From Coriobacteriaceae bacterium EMTCatB1 (GTDB lineage Bacteria > Actinomycetota > Coriobacteriia > Anaerosomatales > Anaerosomataceae), in NCBI GenBank assembly GCA_001950395.1, contig BDLO01000001.1:372001-436000 (forward strand): DNA of 64,000 bases, given 5' to 3'. Each line of letters starts with the position of its first letter. Position 1 is the stretch's first letter. The translations under genes were made by a program, and so were the position numbers. Under the pieces are notes generated by a model that did not search any database, had not been told where the DNA came from, and was given only the letters and a program-made list of their open reading frames with translations. Of the stretch, positions 1 through 8,382 are shown in pieces.

Positions 1-1
1 C

Positions 2-346
2 GTGCTGCGGAGTGCGACGATCGGTGCTGCTGTGCTGTCGGCGGCCGTGTTGTTGGCTGTGGCGACGGGCCAGCCGTGGTTCCGGGAGGCGTGCGGTGCG
101 GCGGGGCTTCCCGCAGCGGGCGCTGCAGCGGCCGTCGGTCTGGTGGCGCTGGTCGCCGGGTCTCTTGCGGTCAACCGGCGAGACCCGGGTGGGGCCGGCG
201 CGCGACGTCGTGACTCTCGCGAATGCCCCGAGTGCGGTCAACCGCTCTTGCCGGATTGGCGTATGTGCCCGTACTGTGGCGCCTCGGTGGATCGTTCCGT
301 CGAGAGGCGCCGAGCAGACGAGAAGAACAGGAGCGAGCATGTCTGA
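2..346 (+). CDS. Membrane protein with C-terminal zinc ribbon (possibly 5'-partial)
   Basis: About 114 residues are visible from a GTG at base 2; the gene may begin before the window. The first ~60 residues hold two hydrophobic segments, likely membrane helices. The C-terminal third carries a zinc-ribbon pattern, CPECG...CPYCG (two CxxC knuckles about 13 residues apart). Such ribbons on short membrane proteins bind zinc structurally; no specific function can be assigned. The stop overlaps the ATG of the downstream HMA protein by 8 bp, so the two are probably co-transcribed. Confidence is good that it is a gene, low for role and for the true start. Confidence 0.6.
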   Translation: MLRSATIGAAVLSAAVLLAVATGQPWFREACGAAGLPAAGAAAAVGLVALVAGSLAVNRRDPGGAGARRRDSRECPECGQPLLPDWRMCPYCGASVDRSVERRRADEKNRSEHV

Positions 347-560
347 GGAAGCCAGGATCGAGATCCCGACCCACGGGATGCACTGCCGCTCGTGCGAGGC
401 GCTGATCGAGCTGTCTGTCGGTGAGCTGGACGGGGTCGTGTCAGTGAAAGCCGATCGTGCCGCGGAGGTCACGCACGTCGAGTACGACCCTTCGAAGATC
501 GACGTCGCTGCGATCGTCGACGCCATCCGCTCCGCCGGGTATCAGGCCGACCTTCCGTAA
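339..560 (+). CDS. Heavy-metal-associated (HMA) domain protein, CopZ-like
   Basis: A 73-residue protein consisting of a single HMA domain. The metal-binding loop is GMHCRSC (residues ~12-18), matching the GMxCxxC signature that chelates Cu(I) in copper chaperones and P-type ATPase N-domains. The ferredoxin-like length (~70 aa) fits a stand-alone chaperone. It overlaps the upstream zinc-ribbon gene by 8 bp and is followed at 571-600 by a palindrome resembling copper-repressor operators, ahead of a CcdA gene. A role in cytosolic copper handling is inferred from family and context; no copper ATPase is present in the window. Confidence 0.85.
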   Translation: MSEEARIEIPTHGMHCRSCEALIELSVGELDGVVSVKADRAAEVTHVEYDPSKIDVAAIVDAIRSAGYQADLP

Positions 561-570
561 GCACCGGTGT

Positions 571-600
571 ACGAAGCATACCCAACGGGGTATACTTCGT
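571..600. promoter_or_regulatory. Imperfect palindrome resembling a CsoR-type operator
   Basis: Two 13-bp arms, ACGAAGCATACCC (571-583) and GGGTATACTTCGT (588-600), are inverted around a 4-bp AACG spacer with a single mismatch. The core ATACCC-N4-GGGTAT resembles the G/C-tract palindromes bound by CsoR/RcnR-family copper or nickel repressors (established family knowledge). It lies between the HMA copper-chaperone-like gene and ccdA, just upstream of the ggaggt ribosome site at 620-625. Control by a CsoR encoded elsewhere is inference; the site could also act as a transcript hairpin. Confidence 0.6.
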
Positions 601-629
601 ATGCAATAGCGGTTCGAGCGGAGGTATAG

Positions 630-1373
630 ATGGGCGACCAAGTCGGCCTCCTGGCAGCGTTCGCTGGAGGCGTGCTCTCGTTCGTGGCGCCGTGCGTGCT
701 GCCCCTGATCCCTGGCTACCTTTCCTTCATCACCGGTCTGTCCGCATCCGATCTTCGCTCACAGAAGCGCACGGTCGCGTCGGTGGCCGTGCCGAGCCTT
801 CTGTTCGTGCTCGGGTTCAGCGTTGTGTTCGTGCTGCTTGGCCTGGCTGCGGGAGCCGCGTCGCAAAGCGTCGGGCCGGTCGTTGCGAGCTACAAGCGAG
901 CGCTTGCCATCGGCGCGGGTGTCGTGGTGGCTGCATTCGGGATCCTCATGATGGACGTCATCCGAGTCCCGTGGCTGTACCGAGAGTTCCGTGCGGACCT
1001 CTCAGCCAGCAAGAAGTTCGGTAGGGCGGCGGCGCTCGTGATGGGTGCGGCCTTCGGGCTGGGATGGACGCCATGCGTGGGTCCGATCCTCGCGGTGATC
1101 CTCGGCATCGCCGCTCAGACAGGTGATGCAGGGAAGGCGGCTGTCCTGCTCGCGGCGTACTCGGCGGGGCTCGGCGTCCCATTCGTCCTCACGGCGTTGC
1201 TGTTCGGTCGCGCTGAGAGAGCCCTCAAGGCGATCGGTCGGCACTCGCTTCTCATCTCCCGCATCTCGGGCGCCATCTTGGTGGCCATGGGGGTCCTCAT
1301 CGCCACTGGCCAGATGGGGCGCGTGTCAGCCGCTCTCGTCCGGCTCTTCCCATTCCTCAGCACGCTTGGGTGA
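630..1373 (+). CDS. ccdA: Cytochrome c biogenesis / thiol-disulfide transporter CcdA
   Basis: A 247-residue polytopic membrane protein of the CcdA/DsbD-beta family, which carries reducing equivalents from cytosolic thioredoxin across the membrane. About six transmembrane helices are visible. The two redox-active cysteines sit in the characteristic repeats: APCVLPLIPGY (residues ~20-30) and GWTPCVGPIL (~145-155). Length matches the short CcdA family. ATG 630 is preceded by ggaggt at 620-625. The upstream neighbour is an HMA copper protein with a CsoR-like palindrome between, so it may serve metal-linked thiol chemistry or heme-protein maturation. No partner thioredoxin is adjacent. Confidence 0.9.
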   Translation: MGDQVGLLAAFAGGVLSFVAPCVLPLIPGYLSFITGLSASDLRSQKRTVASVAVPSLLFVLGFSVVFVLLGLAAGAASQSVGPVVASYKRALAIGAGVVVAAFGILMMDVIRVPWLYREFRADLSASKKFGRAAALVMGAAFGLGWTPCVGPILAVILGIAAQTGDAGKAAVLLAAYSAGLGVPFVLTALLFGRAERALKAIGRHSLLISRISGAILVAMGVLIATGQMGRVSAALVRLFPFLSTLG

Positions 1374-1463
1374 GCGTGCGCGGGGGCGTGTTGGTGACGC
1401 CCGCTCGCCCTTGCACTACGATGGGGGCATCGTTGCCGATGGCCAGGACAGGACGGGCATTCC

Positions 1464-4400
1464 GTGAAGCTGACCATCCTGAGCCGAGACAGTCTTGCCG
1501 CCAGGTACACGCGCATCGCCGCGGCGCTCGCCCTCGCGACGACCGTGCTGCTGGGCGCGACGGCGGCCTTCGGCGTCTACCGCGTGATGAGATCCGAGCA
1601 GCAGGCCCGCGTGGGTGCGTATCGCGACATCCTGCGGCTCGAGGTGTCGTCTCACCTTCAGACTGCTCATAGACTCGCTCGTGGGCTCGCTGACCGGAGC
1701 GAGGTCGCCGCGGGCGTCGGGTCCCGTGCCAAGCTCGTTCTGGGAATGGCCATACTGGACAACGGCGCGTATCTCTCGCAGCTCACGTTGGCTGAGCCAT
1801 CGGGGACAGTGGTGGCCTCGTACCCTGCGACCGACACGCCTTCTCCTGCAGACATCCGGGCGTGGACCGAGCACCTCCGCTCGGAAGGTAGCCGGAGTGC
1901 GTGGATAGCCGACGGGTCGACGGTGCGCATCGCGTTTTGGGCGGGCCCTTCAGGAAGCACGAGCCGCGTGCTGTTCGCTCGGGTGCAGACCGAACACATC
2001 ACGAGCACGCTCGAGCAGATCGCGTCGACTGCGCGATCGCCTATCGCGTTCATACGTGATGAGCAGGGGCGCATCCTGTTCTCGGGGGGCCCGATCGCGG
2101 AGGTCAGAGCGGCAGAGATCGAGGCGACTGGCGACCTCGAGGGCGCGGGTGGGCGTATCTCGCTCATACTGCCCCGCGGTCGCATGGAAGGCGCGATCGG
2201 CCGCGTCACTGGTGTGCCGGGCATCGCCTGGGACGTCGCGGTGCTGGAGCCCGCGCGTGCCGCCATGAACGAGACGTGGGCTGCTTTGCGTCCCGCCATC
2301 ATCGTCTACCTAGGGGTGCTTGTCCTCGTCGTGGTGGTGGCCGCGGTAGCGTTCTCGTGGCTGGTGCGCCCATTGCGCGCTCTGGAATCGCGGGCTCGGG
2401 CTGCGGCCCAAGGCGCGGTGCTCGATCCGGTCGCGGTCGACCGTGGCGACGAGGTCGGCCGTCTGCTCGAGTCGTTCAACCTCGTCACCATGCGGCTCAA
2501 CCGTCTGCAGGAGTCTGCGCGGCTGCTCGCCAAGACGGAGGAGCTCGACGAAGTCGCGCACAACGTCGTGCGTGCGGTCGTCCACCTCGTCGGCGTCTGC
2601 GACGCGGCGGTCTTGCTGGCTGACGAGGACGAGCAGGACGGCGGCGCCCTGCGGGTCGCTGCTCTTCGCGGGTCGTTCCAGCAACGGGCTGCGGCGGCGC
2701 GCATCGGCGTGACGTCTCGTGCGGTGCGAGACGTCGTGGAGTCCGGGGAGGCGAAGGTCGTCGCCACAGGGATGCAGTCGCTTCTCGGCGACGGCGAAGA
2801 GCTGGATGCGAGCGATTCTGTGAGCCTCATCGTGCCTCTTCGCGCCTCTGGCGGCACCATCGGCGTGCTGGCGGTCTCCAGGACGGGGGAGCGTCCTTTC
2901 TCCGACGCAGAGAGAGAGCTGCTCGCATCGTTCTGCGTGCAAGCCGCCCTGGCGCTCGAGAAGGCACGCCTGTTCGAGCGTGAGAGGCAGGCGCGAGTCG
3001 AGGCCGAGGTGCTGCAGCGAGCAGCTCGCCTCCTCGTGGAGGAGCCCGACCTGTATGAAGCGCTCCGGCAAGTCGCGAAGTGCGAAGCGGAAGCGCTCGA
3101 CATGCCGTGGTCGTTCGCCTGGCTGGACCCGGCTCTCTCCTCTGGTGATGTCGAGACGGCACCGTCAGCCGAGATCAGCGAACTCTTGGAGACGGTCGAG
3201 CGGCGTCAGCGGGGGATGGAGCAGGAGGGGGTCTGGTCCGGCGTGCTCGAGGTGCGTGCTGCTGACGGAGAGCCCGCGTCCGCGTGGCTGGCGCGTCACG
3301 CGCTCGCGGTCGCGCTGGTGACCTACGCAGTTCACGACGGGCGCGTGATGGGGATGCTCGTCGTGGGCAGCGAAGACGCTTCATCTGTGGTGGACGAGCA
3401 CCGCATGCGGATCGTCGAGACCATCGGCAAGGAGATCGCCCTCGCCCTGGAGCGCGCTCGGCTGTTCAAGGAAGCCCAAGACCGAGCTGCGAGCCTCGAG
3501 ACGGTGTTTCGCATCTCGCAGGCGGTCTCCTCGTCGCTCCAGGTCAACGTCGTGCTCGGCAGGGTCCTGGACGTGGTGCAGAAGCTTTTCAACGCCGATG
3601 CGGTCATCCTCATGCGGTGGAACCACGACAGGCGCGTCCTCGAAGTCCCTATGGCTCGCGGCATGCTGGACCGGGCGATGCTCGACTACCGCTGCGGTGC
3701 CGACGAAGACCTGCCGGGCGCCGTGCTGCAGACGCAGCAGGTCATGCTCGTATCCCATCTTGAAGAGGTAGGGACGAGGTTCGCCCGCATGGTGCTGCGC
3801 AAAGGGTTGCGATCGGCTCTGCTCGTGCCGCTCGTCGCGCGCGGCAAGGCGATCGGCGTCCTCGTGACCCTCGGGACGCAACCCGAGCGGTTCACCCGCT
3901 CGGACGCCGACCTGCTGAGCACGTTCGCGTCGCACGCGGCTCTCGCGATCGATACGGCCGAGCTCTTCAGCCGGGAGCACGAGGTGTCGCGGGTGCTCCA
4001 GGCGAGCATCTTGCCCGCTCGCCTTCCGGAGTTCGACGGGCTCGAGCTCGGCTCCGCCTACGCTCCAGCTCAGGGTGCGGCTCGGATCGGCGGGGACTAC
4101 TACGACGTCTTCGCAGCCGCCGATGGGAGAGTCGTGCTCGTGATCGCGGACGTCTGCGGCAAAGGCGTGGAGGCAGCCACGAAGACGTCCATGATCAGAT
4201 TCACCGTGCGGGGGATGGTGGCTGCTGGGGCAGGCCCGAAGGACATCCTGGAAGCGCACAACCAGATGGTTCACGACAGCGGAGATCCCAGCGACATCTT
4301 CACGATCTGGCTTGGCATGCTGGACGTCGAGGGCGGCCTGCTGACGTGGGCAGACGGCGGCCACCCGCCCGCCCTCCTGTGGAGACGAGCCGACAACGCC

Positions 4401-4754
4401 ATCGAGCGCCTCGGAACGACCGGCCCGCTGCTTGGCGCGGTGCGCGACGCGACGTACGAGGAGTCTGCCGTCACGCTGGCTCCCGGCGATCGAGTCCTGC
4501 TGTACACCGACGGCGTCAGCGAGGCGAGACGGAACGGCCAGCTGTTCGGTGAGGGACGGATCCGCCGCGTGCTGCGGCGCGCCCGAGATGCGGCCTCCGT
4601 GCCGGGTGCGTTGCTCGCGGAGGTGCAGCGGTTCTCCGGCGGAGCGATCCGCGACGATGCAGCGATCCTCTCAGTGGGGTATCTGGGAGTGGTGCGGTTT
4701 ACTCCTGAGGGTACCAGGGGAAACACCATCGGGTACGACGAGCCGAAGGCATGA
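1464..4754 (+). CDS. Membrane sensor with HAMP, three GAF domains and SpoIIE/PP2C phosphatase
   Basis: A 1096-residue RsbU-like protein serine phosphatase. Order: TM1 (~18-40), extracytoplasmic sensor region (~41-272), TM2 (~274-297), HAMP (~298-350), three GAF-like domains (~352-500, ~512-662, ~672-832) and a C-terminal PP2C/SpoIIE domain (~842-1075). The phosphatase metal-binding motifs are visible: RIGGDYYDVF (~873), DVCGKG (~896), WADGGHPP and LYTDGVSEA. These enzymes dephosphorylate STAS anti-sigma antagonists to release a sigma factor or other output. The STAS-HATPase gene 4 bp downstream is the obvious substrate/partner. The start is GTG 1464 without a strong ribosome site, so the N-terminus is approximate. 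Confidence 0.88.
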   Translation: MKLTILSRDSLAARYTRIAAALALATTVLLGATAAFGVYRVMRSEQQARVGAYRDILRLEVSSHLQTAHRLARGLADRSEVAAGVGSRAKLVLGMAILDNGAYLSQLTLAEPSGTVVASYPATDTPSPADIRAWTEHLRSEGSRSAWIADGSTVRIAFWAGPSGSTSRVLFARVQTEHITSTLEQIASTARSPIAFIRDEQGRILFSGGPIAEVRAAEIEATGDLEGAGGRISLILPRGRMEGAIGRVTGVPGIAWDVAVLEPARAAMNETWAALRPAIIVYLGVLVLVVVVAAVAFSWLVRPLRALESRARAAAQGAVLDPVAVDRGDEVGRLLESFNLVTMRLNRLQESARLLAKTEELDEVAHNVVRAVVHLVGVCDAAVLLADEDEQDGGALRVAALRGSFQQRAAAARIGVTSRAVRDVVESGEAKVVATGMQSLLGDGEELDASDSVSLIVPLRASGGTIGVLAVSRTGERPFSDAERELLASFCVQAALALEKARLFERERQARVEAEVLQRAARLLVEEPDLYEALRQVAKCEAEALDMPWSFAWLDPALSSGDVETAPSAEISELLETVERRQRGMEQEGVWSGVLEVRAADGEPASAWLARHALAVALVTYAVHDGRVMGMLVVGSEDASSVVDEHRMRIVETIGKEIALALERARLFKEAQDRAASLETVFRISQAVSSSLQVNVVLGRVLDVVQKLFNADAVILMRWNHDRRVLEVPMARGMLDRAMLDYRCGADEDLPGAVLQTQQVMLVSHLEEVGTRFARMVLRKGLRSALLVPLVARGKAIGVLVTLGTQPERFTRSDADLLSTFASHAALAIDTAELFSREHEVSRVLQASILPARLPEFDGLELGSAYAPAQGAARIGGDYYDVFAAADGRVVLVIADVCGKGVEAATKTSMIRFTVRGMVAAGAGPKDILEAHNQMVHDSGDPSDIFTIWLGMLDVEGGLLTWADGGHPPALLWRRADNAIERLGTTGPLLGAVRDATYEESAVTLAPGDRVLLYTDGVSEARRNGQLFGEGRIRRVLRRARDAASVPGALLAEVQRFSGGAIRDDAAILSVGYLGVVRFTPEGTRGNTIGYDEPKA

Positions 4755-4758
4755 CGCG

Positions 4759-5553
4759 ATGATGATCGACCTGAAGTACGAGAGCGACCGCACGTGCGTG
4801 GCCCGGATCGAGGGCGAGATCGACCTCGCGTCTGTGAAGGAAGTGCGCGATACGCTGAGCGAGGCCCTCGAGCGTGGCTGCAACAATGTGGTTCTGGACC
4901 TGTCCGACGTCAGCTACGTTGATAGCTCGTGCGTCGCTCTGCTGGTGTGGCTGAACCGAGTACTGGAGCCGCGCCAGGGGCGACTTGTCCTCGCTGGAGC
5001 CAACCGAGACGTGAGCCGTGTCTTGGAGCTGTCCGGACTGCTGAGCGTCGCTCCGGTCCTTTCCACCGCCGACGATGAGGCCGACGCGCTCTCGTCGCTC
5101 GGCATGGGCGCCGTCGCGCAAGAGCCGGCATGGGAGCGCACGTTGACGTTCGCCGCGGACACTGCCGAGCTTGCTTCCGCTCGGCAGCAGGTCATGGGTC
5201 TCCTGGACGGGCTCGGAATCTCTGAGTCTGTGATGTTCGACATCCGCGTCGCCGTGGGAGAAGCGCTCGCGAATGCGATGCGGCACGGTTCGCCTGGCGG
5301 CACGTCTGATGTGGTGGAAGTCACCGTCGAGGCGTACGAGGAACGGGTCGCAATCGTGGTCACCGATCAGGGCTGCGGATTCGACGGCTCGCTGCCAGAC
5401 GAGTCGGACATCTACGCAGCGTCAGGTCGGGGTGTGATGTTCATGCGCGCTCTGATGGACCGCGTGGAGTTCGCTCCGTGCGAAAGCGGCGGGACGAGCG
5501 TGAGATTGGAAAAGCACGTAAAGCGAACGGCGGGAGTCCAGGGTCGTCCGTGA
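4759..5553 (+). CDS. STAS anti-sigma antagonist fused to HATPase anti-sigma kinase domain
   Basis: 264 residues. The N-terminal half (~1-105) is a STAS domain with the phosphorylation loop VSYVDSSC, where the second Ser would be the phospho-acceptor. The C-terminal half (~125-260) is an RsbW-type HATPase with an N-box (GEALANAMRHG) and a nucleotide-binding motif (VTDQGCGF). In most systems antagonist (RsbV) and kinase (RsbW) are separate proteins that bind each other; here they are one polypeptide. The start at ATG 4759 (with ATG 4762 adjacent) lies 4 bp after the phosphatase gene, so the two form a partner-switching module. No sigma factor is adjacent and the output is unknown. Confidence 0.85.
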   Translation: MMIDLKYESDRTCVARIEGEIDLASVKEVRDTLSEALERGCNNVVLDLSDVSYVDSSCVALLVWLNRVLEPRQGRLVLAGANRDVSRVLELSGLLSVAPVLSTADDEADALSSLGMGAVAQEPAWERTLTFAADTAELASARQQVMGLLDGLGISESVMFDIRVAVGEALANAMRHGSPGGTSDVVEVTVEAYEERVAIVVTDQGCGFDGSLPDESDIYAASGRGVMFMRALMDRVEFAPCESGGTSVRLEKHVKRTAGVQGRP

Positions 5554-5596
5554 TATCCTTCTGACAGTAGCGACTTCGAGGTGCGGAGGTGTGCGG

Positions 5597-6163
5597 GTGG
5601 AGCTTAGAGAGGCGCTGAAGCGCAGGCACTCGATCCGGCTGTACACGGGGGAGCCGGTCTCGAAGGACGTTCTCGAGGACCTCATAGAGGCGGCCATCGC
5701 CGCACCCTCTTCGCTCAATGCTCAGCCGTGGCATTTCCACGTCGCGCTCGGCGATGCGCGGCGGAGGGTGGGAGAAGCCGTCGCGCAATCGACTCGCTTT
5801 CTCGAAGAATACGCTGGCGTGCTTCCCCCCGGCATGCTCGAGAAGGCCGCGGCCTTCTACGCTGATTTGGGCAAGGCGCCCGTAGTGATCGGTGTCTCCG
5901 TACCGGACAGCGCAGACGAGGTCGAGCTCATCAACTTCTTGGTTGCTGCTGGAGCGGCCATCGAGAACCTCATGCTGCGCGCGACCGACCTCGGGCTCGG
6001 TGCCTGCTGCATCACGGCTCCGCGCTGGGTCGTTGAAGAAGTGAAGGCGGCGCTTCAGGTACCCGCCGATCGCGTGCTGGCCGGACTCGTGCTCGTCGGC
6101 GAACCGGCCGAGGAGCCACCAACCACCGAGCGCAGGCGCGACGTCGTCACCTACCTCGAGTGA
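5597..6163 (+). CDS. Nitroreductase family protein
   Basis: 188 residues of the FMN-dependent nitroreductase fold. The N-terminus reads LKRRHSIRLYTGEPV with the family's RRSIR-like FMN phosphate-contact motif, followed by AAPSSLNAQPWHF, another FMN-binding signature. A C-terminal block (GLGACCIT) matches the FMN site. These enzymes use NAD(P)H to reduce nitro, quinone or other acceptors; the substrate is unknown. GTG 5597 is preferred over in-frame GTG 5591 because the ggaggt at 5585-5590 gives 6-nt spacing to 5597 but none to 5591. The stop overlaps the next ATG (TGATG), indicating co-translation with the HAD hydrolase. Confidence 0.88.
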   Translation: MELREALKRRHSIRLYTGEPVSKDVLEDLIEAAIAAPSSLNAQPWHFHVALGDARRRVGEAVAQSTRFLEEYAGVLPPGMLEKAAAFYADLGKAPVVIGVSVPDSADEVELINFLVAAGAAIENLMLRATDLGLGACCITAPRWVVEEVKAALQVPADRVLAGLVLVGEPAEEPPTTERRRDVVTYLE

Positions 6164-6876
6164 TGCGCCCCCGGGCTGTCTTCTTCGACGTCGGGAACAC
6201 GCTCCTGGAGCCGTACCCGAGCGTGTCGAGCGTGTGCCAGGAAGTCCTGAGGGAGTTCGGTCACGACGCCGATCTGGCTGCGATCGACTCGCTCATGCCG
6301 CTCGTCGACGAGTACTACGAGGACCGATACCGGGCAGACGACACGTTCTGGACGGACGAGGAGGAGACATCCTCCGTGTGGGTTGGGATGTACTCGCTTC
6401 TGTGCGATCGGCTCGGCATCTCTGGGCAGGCACCGGTCATCGCGCGCAGGGTGTACGACGAGTTCGGGAAGCCCGAGCGGTGGCGTCCGTATGCGGACGT
6501 CGTGCCTGCGGTGCGCGCGCTGCGGGAGGCGGGCGTCGCGACCGGCATCATCTCGAACTGGGACAAGCGGCTCAGCTCGCTCGTCGATGGGCTTGGGCTG
6601 AGCGGGCTGTTCGACGTCGTCGTGTCATCGGCAGACGTGGGTCTTCGCAAGCCGGATCCCCGGATCTTCATGCTCGCGTGCGAGGCGCTGTCGGTCTCGC
6701 CAGAGGAGGCGGTGCACGTGGGCGACCACCACTACGCCGACGTCTTGGGTGCGCGGGCGGTGGGCATGACGCCCGTGCTCATCCAGCGCAACGGCGATTC
6801 GACGCCTGTAAGAGCGGCGTGTGCGCGGATCCGCACCTTCGCGGATCTGCCAGGGCTGCTCGGAATCGACGGCTGA
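6163..6876 (+). CDS. HAD-superfamily hydrolase
   Basis: 237 residues with the haloacid dehalogenase motifs: motif I FFDVGNTLL (residues ~6-14, where the second catalytic Asp position is Asn), motif II IISNWD (~128), Lys of motif III in RKPDPRIF (~160) and motif IV GDHHYADVLGA (~188). Motif I reads DVGNT rather than the usual DxDxT, a variant found in some HAD proteins (for example REG-2-like). Likely a phosphatase of a small metabolite; substrate unknown. ATG 6163 overlaps the nitroreductase stop. It is followed 9 bp later by the ubiD-like gene, so it may be the third gene of one long operon. Confidence 0.85.
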   Translation: MRPRAVFFDVGNTLLEPYPSVSSVCQEVLREFGHDADLAAIDSLMPLVDEYYEDRYRADDTFWTDEEETSSVWVGMYSLLCDRLGISGQAPVIARRVYDEFGKPERWRPYADVVPAVRALREAGVATGIISNWDKRLSSLVDGLGLSGLFDVVVSSADVGLRKPDPRIFMLACEALSVSPEEAVHVGDHHYADVLGARAVGMTPVLIQRNGDSTPVRAACARIRTFADLPGLLGIDG

Positions 6877-6885
6877 GGAGGACTG

Positions 6886-8382
6886 ATGGCGTTCCGTGAC
6901 ATGCGGGAGTTCATCGCGCTTCTGGAAGCGAAGGGCGAGCTTCGCCGAGTGCAGGCCGAGCTCGACGTCTCGCTGGAGATCCCTGAGGTCGCCGACCGTG
7001 TGAGCAAGCGCCACGGTCCGGCGCTCATCTTCGAGCGTCCCGTCGATCGGGCGTCTGGGCGCGGGTTCGACATGCCCGTGGTGATGAACCTCTTCGGCTC
7101 GTACGAGCGCATGGCGTGGGCGCTCGGCGTGGAACCGCAGACGGGCGGGTGGCGCGACTTGGACGCCAAGGCGCGCCAGCTGATGGATCTCATACCGCTC
7201 GACGCTCCGGCCTCGCTCAGGGGCAAGCTCGATGCGCTGCTCGGCCTCAAGGATCTGGCGGCGTCGGGCCCGAAGGAGGTCAAAGCGTCGAAGGCGCCGG
7301 TGCAGCAGGTGGTGCTGCGCGGAGCCGACGTCGACCTGCGGGCGCTTCCAGTGCTCACGACCTGGCCGGGCGATGGCGGGCCGTTCATCACGCTTCCGCT
7401 CGTGGTGACGAAGTCGCTCTCGGGTCGGCTGAACGTCGGGATGTACCGGCTGCAGGTCTTCGACGAGCGAACGACCGGTCTTCACATCCACGAGCACCAC
7501 GACGGTGCGAAGAACCTGCGCGAGTGGACGGCAGCCGGCCACGACACCATGCCGGTGTCGGTGGCGCTCGGCGCGGATCCCGCGACCATCTACTCGGCCA
7601 CCGCTCCCGTCCCGCCGATCATCGACGAGTACCTGTTCAGCGGCATCCTGCGCGGTGAGTCGGTCGAGGTCGTTCGGTGCGTCACCAACGACCTGCTCGT
7701 GCCGGCGCACGCCGAGATCGTGCTAGAGGGCCACGTGCAGATCGGCGAGACGCGGCGAGAGGGGCCGTTCGGCGACCACACAGGCTACTACTCGCTCGCG
7801 GGCGACTTCCCGGTCTTCCACGTGGACGCGATCACCATGCGGAGCGATCCGCTGTATCCCGCGACGATCGTCGGTCGGCCTCCGATGGAGGACTGCTACA
7901 TGGCGAAAGCCACCGAGCGGTTGTTCTTGCCGGTGATCAAGGCGATGATGCCGGAAGTCGTCGACTACGACCTGCCGCTCGAAGGCGTGTTCCACAACTG
8001 CGCGATCTTCCAGATCAAGAAGGAGTTCCCCGGTCAGGCGTTCCGGGTGATGAACTTCGCGTGGTCGATGGGCCAGATGATGTTCACGAAGTACGTCATC
8101 GTGGTGGACGAGGACGTGGACTGCCACGACTACTCGGAGGTGGCGTGGCGCTGCTTCAACAACGTCGACCCGAGCCGTGACGTGCTCATCACCAAAGGGC
8201 CGCTCGACCGGCTCGACCACTCGAGCAGCTACGAGAGCTTCGGGTTCAAGATGGGCATCGACGCCACCAAGCCGCTGCCGGGCGAGGGACACCTCCGGGA
8301 GTGGCCGGATGCGCTCGAGATGAGCCCCGATGTGAAGGCGCGGATCGACGAGCTGTGGGAAGGGCTCGGCCTCGATGGGTAA
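6886..8382 (+). CDS. ubiD: UbiD-family decarboxylase (putative late menaquinone step)
   Basis: 498 residues, normal for the UbiD family of prenylated-FMN-dependent aromatic (de)carboxylases. Family blocks are seen, including REGPFGDHTGYYSLAGDFP (residues ~288-306) and VVVDEDVDCHDYSEVAWR (~405-422). It begins an operon with a UbiA-type prenyltransferase (8-bp overlap) and UbiX, the prenyl-FMN synthase that makes its cofactor. In bacteria using the futalosine route, such a trio (MqnL/MqnP/MqnM) decarboxylates and prenylates 1,4-dihydroxy-6-naphthoate derivatives. Assignment to menaquinone rather than ubiquinone is inferred from the high-GC anaerobic context. A ggagga ribosome site precedes ATG 6886. 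Confidence 0.9.
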   Translation: MAFRDMREFIALLEAKGELRRVQAELDVSLEIPEVADRVSKRHGPALIFERPVDRASGRGFDMPVVMNLFGSYERMAWALGVEPQTGGWRDLDAKARQLMDLIPLDAPASLRGKLDALLGLKDLAASGPKEVKASKAPVQQVVLRGADVDLRALPVLTTWPGDGGPFITLPLVVTKSLSGRLNVGMYRLQVFDERTTGLHIHEHHDGAKNLREWTAAGHDTMPVSVALGADPATIYSATAPVPPIIDEYLFSGILRGESVEVVRCVTNDLLVPAHAEIVLEGHVQIGETRREGPFGDHTGYYSLAGDFPVFHVDAITMRSDPLYPATIVGRPPMEDCYMAKATERLFLPVIKAMMPEVVDYDLPLEGVFHNCAIFQIKKEFPGQAFRVMNFAWSMGQMMFTKYVIVVDEDVDCHDYSEVAWRCFNNVDPSRDVLITKGPLDRLDHSSSYESFGFKMGIDATKPLPGEGHLREWPDALEMSPDVKARIDELWEGLGLDG

